A stretch of DNA of 21,772 nucleotides from Apostichopus parvimensis (taxonomy: Eukaryota; Echinodermata; Holothuroidea; Aspidochirotida; Stichopodidae), in assembly GCA_000934455.1 (NCBI GenBank), contig KN883813.1, forward strand, positions 49,534 through 71,305, in the 5' to 3' direction. Position numbers and translations under genes: made by a program. Positions 9,662 to 19,800 of the stretch are shown here, piece after piece (the stretch's first letter is position 1; each line of letters starts with the position of its first letter). Below the pieces are notes generated by a model. That model saw only the letters and a program-made list of their open reading frames with translations. It was not told where the DNA came from and searched no databases.

Positions 9662-10039
9662 GGCTAAGCAAACTTATCTATAAGGCAGGGAAAATATGTT
9701 GACGTTATAATCCCAGAAGATCGCAGAACAGTGTGAACAGTGCTGAGCTTTGTTTTTACGCATAATGTAATCATGTAACAAGGGATTCAGGTGATATGTA
9801 GAGTCAATAGCAAGTTACCTAATCAAATACATTATGTAAATTATCGAGATCTGTCACACTTGTCTATTTTTCTTAAATTTTGGACGCCTAGATCGGAAGG
9901 GAGCGAGAAGGGTATATACGCTTGGCAGGGAGCTTGGGCCCATTGATATGACATGCCCTGCTGGAAAGGCTATAGAATAACAGACATAATAGCTGAAGAA
10001 GCTCCTGATAGGAACAAATCCTCAGGCCTATTTACTTAC

Positions 10040-10071
10040 ACAAGTCTAAATATAAAAAGAACTGACGGCAT
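10040..10071 (-). CDS. Candidate signal-peptide exon of the minus-strand receptor (tentative)
   Basis: On the minus strand ATG (10071-10069) begins MPSVLFIFRL and runs to a donor CTTGT|GTAAGT at 10039, phase 2. If spliced to an acceptor (GACCAG) at 9490, the joined start reads MPSVLFIFRLVIQYFLS, a passable signal peptide. The evidence is only phase compatibility and hydrophobicity. Confidence 0.3.
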
Positions 10072-10445
10072 GATCCGAATAAATGTACATTATTGCATAG
10101 CATAGAAATTATGCTATCACGACATGTAGAAATTGCATGTACCATGGAAGTTCAACGTTGCTGGCGGGTAGAGAAGGGGAAAAATATTGTATCTTTGCAA
10201 AATGAATTTAAACATTTTAAGTTTTGAAAATTTTACTGACGTTATTTACTCCCTGACTTCATTTGTATGTGTTATTGCGGGTCATATGGAGGAAGGTAAC
10301 GAATGGGGAACTGTTCCAAAGATTTGAATGGGTAGGCCTGCTATTATGTTATATGTGGTTAGCAACGTTTTACGACATACCTTTGTAGATTTTGAAAAGA
10401 ATGTCCCTTTAACTGAAAATAAACTGGAAGGATATAATTTTTAAG

Positions 10446-10450
10446 AAAAA
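10446..10450 (-). terminator. T-run after the terminal stem of the U2-like element
   Basis: Five T residues on the RNA-sense strand directly follow the GCCCA...TGGGC GAC stem. This looks like a Pol III stop. Bona fide U2 genes are Pol II-transcribed with a 3' box, so the T-run may be coincidental. Confidence 0.35.
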
Positions 10451-10624
10451 GTCGCCCAAGAAAGAACCTGGGCACGAAAACCAAACTACCGAACGACTGA
10501 TCCGCTCTCAACTCCAGTCCCCTTGAATCGGGACTGTGACTGTGTGATCATCGTCGGGTGTGCATCACCATTCCCCTCGAAAGGGAACAGATACTACACA
10601 TGATCTTAGCCAAACTGGAATGAT
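10446..10624 (-). ncRNA. U2-snRNA-like structured element
   Basis: The minus strand 10614-10585 holds a 30-nt block, TTTGGCTAAGATCAtGTGTA continuing GTATCTGTTC, that equals the conserved 5' region of U2 snRNA with one change (AUCAAG to AUCATG). The branch-site-recognition GTAGTA is intact. Upstream, CCAGTTTGG (10619-10611) keeps a small stem-loop where U2 stem I lies. Downstream the sequence leaves U2 but stays structured: TTCCCTTTCGAGGGGAA, GGTGATGCACACC, a 7-bp stem CAGTCCC/GGGACTG (about 10518-10537), and a terminal stem GCCCA...TGGGC (10473-10454) followed by TTTTT at 10450-10446. The length of about 175 nt is close to U2 (about 190). A clear Sm site is not seen. It could be a divergent U2 variant, a U2-derived pseudogene or a SINE-like head. 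Confidence 0.65.
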
Positions 10625-10760
10625 ATTATGAAGGAAAATGTGTTTGATGTGCAGAAAAAGGGTGTGTTCGCTGTTCTGCATTGAGTTAAATACTCGCTAC
10701 ATTGCTACTAAATTGAAATATTGAACTTCTTTTTTCTTTCATTTAGATACTCTATTCACG

Positions 10761-10830
10761 ATGACTGGAAAGCGGGTGAAAGCGGTTGTTATCTTCGGTT
10801 TACTTTTAACATCAGCTGTTGGGGAAGGAG
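10761..10830 (+). CDS. Exon 1: signal peptide of the Ig-NACHT receptor
   Basis: ATG at 10761 opens MTGKRVKAVVIFGLLLTSAV followed by GEG: two basic residues, a hydrophobic core and small residues at a plausible cleavage site. The donor is GGAG|GTACTG, phase 1, which joins the first Ig exon in frame. A strong pyrimidine tract and AG at 10745-10746 lie just upstream of the ATG. This suggests the coding start is in a second exon and that a non-coding 5' exon lies further upstream. Confidence 0.85.
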
Positions 10831-13800
10831 GTACTGGATTCAAATTGAAATGAAATTGATATTGAGACCATTTTATCAGATAGCTCCCAATATGTAAATG
10901 TTACATATATACATATCAGGTTACGGAAGATGTGCGCTAGGGTTTAACCCCCCCCCCCCCAAATAATGAATTTATAAAAAAAAAGGTAATACCTAAGATG
11001 CAGTGATGATGTGTAGATGACGGCTAGCTTTAACAAACGATATCTCAACAAACACAAGCTGAATCTATGTCATACATGGTAGATAGAGCCCTATGATGAG
11101 TAGATGTGCCTTATTGTTTTTAGGTCCCATCTCATGAATATTAACGAGTGGGCAGGACTTACCTTAATTCTTTTAATATGTCAATACCTCTGCAACCATA
11201 TTTCGGATTTAGTTAATACTTGGTATGGTGATATAACTACATAATATGTACATGTCCTTTGCAACAACAGTTTTTCGTCATTAATATGTATGTATGGGTG
11301 GGACTTAAATGGGACATTGTCACAAACAGATTCTAACCTCGATATCTTAACAACCACAGGTTCAATCAAAGTCATACTTGGTAGATGTATGCCCCGTGAT
11401 TGGTGGATATGCCTTATAATTCTTGGTTCCCATATCATAATATCAATGAGTAGGCGGGATTAGCGTACAATTGTGTTCATACTGGTATGATGTTGGTACA
11501 AAATAAACAAAACATTTTTATGACGTCTCCAACTTTATGTTATTAACGTTCATCATAGGCAAGACATGGATGTTAAACACAAGACAAGTACTTGGTTTTC
11601 ATCCTTGGCATATTAGGTTTCTCACACTACATTCATGCAATCAACGGTGTTGATTTTGTGTGCATATCGTGAATATATCATAAATCAATGAACATAAAAT
11701 TCTTAATCAGATATCTCTGAAAGTAGCTATATAGATATACTTGGATAATACAATGTAAGTGTATATGTTAGTATCATGTCTCAAAATGTCTTGGAAATAA
11801 ATACTAACATTATTAAATATAACTGCATCATACATTCTCATTCAAGCACTGAACCATACCATCAATGTCTCCAACATTCTTTAACACGACTTATTTATTC
11901 TATATTATGAACTCTCCATATCAACCAGATTCCCCAATTCAGTAATTGGGTTGTGTACTTTTTCATCGGAACGGTTGCACGACTGTCTCAAGTTGATATT
12001 TCACATTGATTCAGCAATGAGTTGATAAGTGAAGCACTATCTCGGTATCAATCAGACTATAGATACACAATTTAAGGTTTATAACAGATTCAAATAATTA
12101 TTATGATTTGATCCTTTGTTTTTTAACTACAGAATCCGAAAGCATTAGCTGTGACAACCAGTATTTTGCTGAATTAGGCCAGCCGTATGTCATTGTCTGT
12201 AACGCTAGCGCTGAACAACGTGATATGTACTGGTTTAAAGGTGGAGATACGAGTAGCTTTCCGATACTCACACTCGAAGATGGTAGATACGGAGGAGGGG
12301 AATACCAAAAAGGAGAGTATGAGTTTACCAACGAAAATGCGTTGAAATTAAACAACACGCAACTGAAGCACGAAGGAAAGTACACCGTGAGAGTTTACTT
12401 CAACGACTTTGATTTCGATACGACCACTACAGAGCTGAAAGTATACAGTAAGCATACATGTTGTAGTACGTAATTATAACAGTATTAGTAGTAACGTTGT
12501 TGGATAGATGCGATTTGTGTTTTTTTTCTGGTGGCTAAAGATGACTGTTATCAAAAGTGTTAATATAAATATGAAATCTTAGGCGAAGACCGCATCCTCA
12601 TTATACCATTTTGTGTGTCAAAAATATATATTTTCAAGTATTGTTATGTTTTGTAAAACGTTTCTAAAACCAGCGGAATGAATCATGTCACCAGGACACT
12701 TCAGATAAAAATTTCATTGTTTTTCTTTATAATTTATCAATCATGTATGCCCCCCCCCCCCCCAAGTGGGAAGGATATTTGTACAAAAGACACACTTTGA
12801 CGAATTTCAGTGCAGAGAATGTTGATACATGGGCGGCCTCAGAAACACAAATACAGCGGGGCAAACCTCTTCGGTATTTCAATCACTAGTTTAATGTTCA
12901 AATAGCTAACCGGTTCACAATGCGAGAATTAACCGGTTAACCAATAATACTTGAATATGTGTTTTGAATGGGGCTGGGGAGGAGTGAGAGACATAGCAAC
13001 CAAATGAGAACCAATATCAATGGGCTATAATTGGGGTCCATATTCACCCAAGGTCAACCATGGCTTTGCCCTGGATGATTTGGTCTTTTATTTGGCTGCT
13101 CTATACGACTAGATATAGTACACTTGGGCTTTCTTTGTTGATTACGGGACTCCTTTTGACGTAACTTTTCGTTACGTTTCGGGAGAAAGTTTATCCTTTT
13201 TTTAAGAGGGCCGGCTTCAGTTGGTTGCTCCTTTTGTGGTACTTGTCATCAGGTCCAGGTTACATGGAGTATTTACGCCGTTGTTGGGGTTTTTATTAAG
13301 ATCAGCATCATACCATACGTGGTCATTTGGTTTGTTGCAATCCGATTAAGCCGGTAATTTTCGTAAATTTGGCAGACCTGGGAAGATCGTTCTCTTAATT
13401 TTAAAGGGGTGTACGGAAGCTCGATTTTGAGACCAAATATCTCAGTTGAGACTAACTGCAGTGACTATTCGAGTATTGCTGTAAAAATATGATAATTTGC
13501 TTAATAATAACAGCTGTCTACATCTATTAAGTATATCAGATTGCGTACCCTGCCATGAGAAGTTGTAGCCTTTTCATGGCGTCTGCTGGCTATTTTCAAT
13601 CATATAAATACATCTCAAAAGGAGGAATTACGCTTCTTTCACTCCGTGGGTTATAGTTCAGATTCCTATAATGGGGTCTTGAGAATGTTGTGAGGGGGGG
13701 GGGGCGAATGGGGGCGGGCGGGCGGGGGAGGGGTAGCGTTTTGGGAACGTGTCCTCGATTGCGATAGAGATTTCATAAACAACTCCGGCTCTCCTTTACA

Positions 13801-16800
13801 AATAGTTGTTTAAGTTGCATCTGTTGCGATATTCCCGTTGGATATCCTCTTTACAGTTTTTATTTATTGGTTTTATTGATCACCCTTCAGTATGCTACGA
13901 CAATCATCTCTCTTAGTATGCATGCACACTCTCAGAATAAAGGTAACAATCCCTACGGGGATTCTGGGCAAATCGATGTGTATCGAACCAATTGCCATAT
14001 TTAAATTTAGTTAGGTTAGTAGTAGTATTTATTTGATTGAGAAACCTGATGTCCATTTCATTTGCTTGAATAAAGCTGTTCTACGTACCATATGGTATCA
14101 AAAATACTTTGAAAATGTTCTTTCTTCTTATAAATATATTGACTATCACAGGCTCATTTCCTTCCTTCACTAATTTATTAAAATGTGCTGCCAGTTTGGT
14201 CTTCATTTATATATAGTGCTGACATTTATATCAATAAACTTTCTAAACAGTTCTACCCGATCCACCGTGCCCACTGATTGATGCCTGTGGTTCGACCTGT
14301 ACTGGATGTCAAATTAACGTCACCACTTCTGGATCACTGACTTGTTATGTGAGTGGCTCTCGACCAATGATGGACGTAGACTGGATTGTGACTAACCAGT
14401 CTGGAGTGAGCTTCACTAAAGAAGAGCAAACTCATAAAGAAATGGATGACAGATGGTACACTGAGAAAACCATTCAATACACAACACCTGATTGTGGAGC
14501 AGATGCTACTTTCAAATGCATGGCTTCTTTTTCAGACACTACATTTGTTCCTCTCCTTGATACTTACTACAGCACTGTAACGATAAATACAGGTAACGTG
14601 ATATACAATGCCTTGCAAATTTGTAATGGTATTAGTAATGCGTTGCTGATTTATTGAGCCGTTTTCCATGCTCATCTTTGACAGTTTTTCATTAGTCCGT
14701 TGAGTTTACAGAAGTCATACGTAGATTACAAAGCTTCAAGCTAACTTAAGAGTTACCTTTTTCTACTTCAATTGACGGACAGTGTAGGACAATCATAACG
14801 AAAGTATCTGCATAGTTATGTCTTAATTATATTTGGTGGCCTAAAGTTGGACACATTAGCTAAACCTCCGTGTCAGTGAAAAATTCAACACACGTTTTTG
14901 CTTTACTTTATCCAAAACTCGGGCAAAACATATAACCTTAGCCCAAGTATAAGTCTTTGGAAAAGCAAAACTGCACACCAAATAATTCGCTGATAGCTAT
15001 ATAACAATTGGTGTAAGAACCAAGGGTTGTGATTTTTCTTCTGTCAGGTATGAAGAGGAAGAGGCTAATGATAATCGTAATTACCACATCTGACAAACCA
15101 TTATGTAGAGGAGGTCATACTTCACATTTAAAGCGTGTTTCTAATAACATCGCAATTGTGGTCGATAACACAGGAAAGCGTAGCTCTCAGATATACCTTC
15201 ATTGATATTCCCCTCAGGCCACCCCTGTATTTGCAAGACTGTGTAACCTGACATGTACAATATTCGGTGTCTTGATTATGTCTTTCAGAAGCGTGCAAAG
15301 GACCTCCTTCAAGTGAACCCACGAGTAGCCCTAAAGGTCAAGTCGCCTGGGCCTTTGTCGTTATTGGAATTGTTATAGTCCTCGTGATAATAACCCTCGT
15401 TGCTTGCCTTTTGTATCGAAGAAGAGGTAAGGAAAAGTATGGTCTTTGAATTGACCTAATAACGTTCAATAATCCGACCATACCAACAACAAAGAGAACC
15501 ATTATCACTGTAACTCTCCAATATGTAGCAGGTAGTATTCTGGCAACTGCAAACTTTTATGCAACACAAATTTTGCATAGAAGAAAACAATGATGTTAGT
15601 TGGTGTCACAACAGATGATATTTACCTCAAGCATGCTAGAATATTTCAAGCATACTTTCAAACATATTTTAGCGCTCCATAGTCTCTACAAGGGCGAACA
15701 AGAACTATCTAATAGTGCTGCAGCTTGTGAGGGTCATGCACTTGCAGGTAGTAACTGTGCACAATTGTAATCAGAAGGAAAATTTCGGTTTTTCCTCCTT
15801 TTTTTCTCTCGGAACATTGCTCAGCTAGTCGTTGTAAATCGGTCGCAAATATTCATCACTTTAAATTACCGTAACGGATGAAGCGTGGGGTGGTGGATTG
15901 GGTGGGTAGGACGTGCTCCGTTGCCCCTTCAATTTTCTCGTGATTTGCACTTTATATAGGTACCCATTTTGTAATTTCAAATCCCTCCCCCCAACCTCTC
16001 TTAGCCACCCCCAAACTTGCCATTTCTTTTGCCGCCACTGCCAGTTCATACAGTTGAGTGTAGTGAGTGTATATATAGTGACCTTGTTAGTGCATTGTAC
16101 TCCTGTCCTGATACATCATTATATCATGTTGCTATGGCAACTGCAGGTATAGTATACCTTGGGTCAGATCCAGGCTGACTTCATTGTATAACGTGGTGTT
16201 GTTCAGCGCACTACATACACTATATCCTATTTCTGATATTCTTGTTATTTTACTTCTGAATATAACTTGTTTTGAGACTTTTAACTATTATATAAGTAGA
16301 GAACTTCTTTGCACCGTTTTGACACATTGTTGGTTATTTTTCCTTTAAAGTTTACAAGAAATTGCAACATTTGTAATGAAAATTGATTTTTATTGAGTGT
16401 GTTGTATGAATGAACGACGGTGTAACGCTATTGCTGGATGCACACGACCTACGGACTCGTGCATCGCTTGCGTTATACCGTCGTTGGAGCATTATGCTGC
16501 CTTAGCCGCATGGTAGACCGTTGATAACCCCTTATTTATTAATATAAGAAACAACGCATTTAACAAAGGTGCATTAGATAATTATGTATATTAACAACGG
16601 ACATTATATATCAAAACCACAAAAATTGAACCGACCAGATTTTCATTATTTTTGTTTTTGTTGATTTAGATACGACTAATGAGACAACTTCGGATCAAAA
16701 CACGGTAAGAAGGACGTTATATCTTTATAACTTCATATTCTTTTTCCACAATATGGTCCCATTTATCCATTTGTTTCAATATATTTCATATCTGTTCTTA

Positions 16801-19800
16801 TATCAGGAAATGGAGACCAAACATACGAAACAAAAACCGAAGAAAAAATCTCTCGAAGGTACGATATAATTTTTCATCTTCAACATTATTATTCCAAAGC
16901 AAAAGACTTGACGCGACTGCTGTAAAAACGGATATAGTAAAACACAAGTCTCCATTATGAGGTACAACTTCAGTAAAGTGTACACATTCAGTAGCATGTG
17001 TGAATAAGCTAAAAACAAAAACAACCTAGTCGATCTTTAAAGCTGGAAAAGGAGAAAAATCAGTTTGCTGCTGTATTATTGCAAAAAGGAGATTTCATAG
17101 ATACACGAAAATAAATGAAGGAGATTTCTATTTGTAAGAAATGATTTACAATCATTTAACGGAAGATAGCGCATCATCTCTACATATATCATACATACTG
17201 CGTTCATGACATAACAGTTTCATGTTTATTGCTGATGACATCCCTGCCTGACATACTCTAAATTTTAATGCAAAATATAAATTTCTTGCTCATTGAAACC
17301 AATCCTTTTAATAAAATCATAACGTTGTACAATCTTTTTAGTCATTGATATGCTTATTATTTTTCTTTAGAGAGGAAAAATACATTAGTGGAAGGGCTAA
17401 TGAAATACTACGAGAAATTTTTCTTCATCAAACCACTACCATGGGGTGAACCAATACCGATACATGCCCTTTACACTACATGTCAGTGCACCGTCACTAA
17501 CGCGAACGGTGACGTCAGTCATCACAGAAGTACACAGAAGTTTAACTACGATAGTAATCGGGTCATCATCATAGCAGATTTAGGTTACGGGAAGACAACC
17601 TACACTCAACACTTGGTTAGCGATTGGGCATCAAAAATGAAACTTCCAAAAATTGGCAGAAAGAATCAAACCAGTGAACCTATACTAATATATATTCACC
17701 TTAAAGAGGTTGATCCCTCCATGATACTTTCCGAAATTGTCCAAAAAATGATGCCTGTTGGAAACGATTTGATGGTGGACGATATTGTTGAAATATTTCT
17801 AAATTTTGAGTTTCAAGTACTTCTGGATGGGCTTGATGAGCTATCGATGTCTACGATTAGTACCGATACATCTCCTGAGAATCCTACTAACGATAAAGAA
17901 GAACGTGTCAATCTCCTTCAAGAGGAGGGTGAAAATGATGCTAATCTGACGGTCGAAAGTTTACTCGATAATAAAATAAACACTGTTAAGTTGAAAAAGA
18001 TCAAGGTTTGGGTAACGTCTCGTGAAGTTGATGACATGAAGGCTTCATTTGCCCTACCATATTCAAAGGTAAAATTGAATGGATTCAGTAATTCTCAAGT
18101 CAATGAGTATATTCATAAAACCTGCAAATATTACTTTAAATCACAAGCAATACCCCAACTAACCTTGATCTCCGAATCAAAGACGAAAGAATCTAAGTTA
18201 GACGCCACACAACAAGCCAAATCGGATTCAAACAACGAAGAGACGATTGAAATAAAAACGACAAATACCGACAGCCAGCCGGTGACAGATGGAGGATGTA
18301 ACAATGCCGAAAATGTAAAGTATGAAAATCCAATGAATAGGAAAAAGAATGATAAAAGCCTAAATGAGGTTAACAAAGAAAATAAACAAACCTTGGAAGA
18401 GAAAGAAAAAGACATAACGGAGCAAACCCAAACTGTTGATGTGGAAAAACTTCAAAACGAAGAAAGAAAAGACGAGGACATTTTTACAAAAGATGGCAAA
18501 AATGAAGCAAATGAAAGTAACATTAAAGCTGATGAGGTGTCGGATGATGTAACAAAAAAGTTAATTCCCGCTGCTCATCACGAGATAAAGCAAGGAGAAT
18601 CAGAGCAGAAAGATAACACCGTTCCAGGAAACGACGTGCAGAACCCGGAAGCTTGTGATACTTTAGAAATACTTTCAAAAAAGGTTACTGAATGTATGGA
18701 ATTAAACGAAATTTCTCAGAATTTTTCTAAAACACCCCTTTTGCTGATTATGATTGTTCATATAATTACATGCAGAATGTTAGATCCAACAGGGAAATAT
18801 AAAGAAGTGAACGTTAACAAACTGACAACAATAATAAGATTAGTGATTACCTGTTTGGAATCCCGATACGTGCAGAAAGTTAATAACCAGTCCATTCAAG
18901 AAGATATTAAGAGTCTTGAAAACAGACTTGGTAAAATAGCATTTGAAAACAAAATGAGCCTTTCATTGGGAAAACGCGACTATTGGAACGATAAACTTGG
19001 TAAAAAAGATACCCAACTTGCCTTAGCCGTAGGTTTGCTCAAGTATTCAAAGAAGGTAGGAAGCGGAGGATGTCAATTAGAAGAACTGGCTTTTTCGTCC
19101 TATGCTGGAATCATGTTTTATCATGAATTCTTTCAGGAATTTCTAGCTGCTCAGTATGTGCCAGAAAGTGATAAAGAGTGGGCGTGGATAGATGAATTTA
19201 TAAAAAAGAGTACTGACAATGCAACGGTCAGATTGTTACAGTTTATGTTCGGAATGAATCATGCTAGATTGGATAAAGCAGTAAAATCTCTTGTGAAGGA
19301 ACAGCAAATGTGGAACAATTTGATCAAGTGTATTTATGAAATGAGTAATCTCGAAAAGAAGCAGGCAATTATCAACGGCATGAACGATGAAGCGAGTAAA
19401 CCGGGTCGCAATACGAACATTAACATACAGCATCTTGACAGGAAACACCACAGAGTTGCTTTAACAGATTTCTGCGATGCTTGCAATGCTTTTGATGTAA
19501 GTAGTTGAAACCTATTCAATTTATTTTAGAGAAAAGGGGGTTTATTTAGTTCTCGAATTTGTATGTTCATCTTGTCGAAAAATGATTCCTAAGCTGGTTT
19601 TATGTACCAGCTGATTGCCCACCATAATTATTATATCAATTCAACATATTACTCTACAAAATGTGAGCTCTTTATATCGTTTTTTATATGACCTGAGACA
19701 TGTGCAAATCAATTATAATATCCTGAAATCCTATACGGTATCGTAATTTGATTGATCATTTGTTTTAATTAAAATCCATTTCAATTTACTATAAAGACAC

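Larger units (their letters stand above)
9037..10445. other. Upstream region of the receptor pseudokinase, incompletely resolved
   Basis: It should contain the signal-peptide exon and the rest of the first extracellular domain. Candidate pieces are 9389-9489 and 10040-10071. A further donor (AACAG|GTACAC) at 9193-9194 closes a possible exon of about 27-50 nt, but the phases do not chain. The region also holds the 9647-9661 palindrome. Confidence 0.45.
12448..14250. other. Intron 2 of the Ig-NACHT gene
   Basis: 1803 bp, the longest intron. It holds a poly-C run, the paired AACCGGTT sites, the G-rich tract and, at about 12960-13400, a less AT-rich block without repeats or open frames that may be an old transposon remnant. 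No exon with matching phase-1 borders was found. Confidence 0.5.

Noticed and set aside
9890..9899. AGATCGGAAG, identical to the first ten bases of a common sequencing adapter.
   Set aside because: The following bases (GGAGC) diverge and the flanks are ordinary genomic sequence; a 10-mer match is not evidence of contamination.
11181..11438. Minus-strand open frame of 85 codons.
   Set aside because: It lies wholly within the degenerate tandem array and has no domain or splice support.
16128..16141. GTTGCTATGGCAAC, one base from the RFX X-box consensus.
   Set aside because: A single intronic site with a mismatch and no promoter context; too weak to report as regulatory.
18131..18415. Antisense open frame of 94 codons within the NACHT exon.
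   Set aside because: It is a shadow of the Lys/Glu-rich insertion on the other strand, which naturally gives Phe/Ser/Leu-rich antisense without stops.
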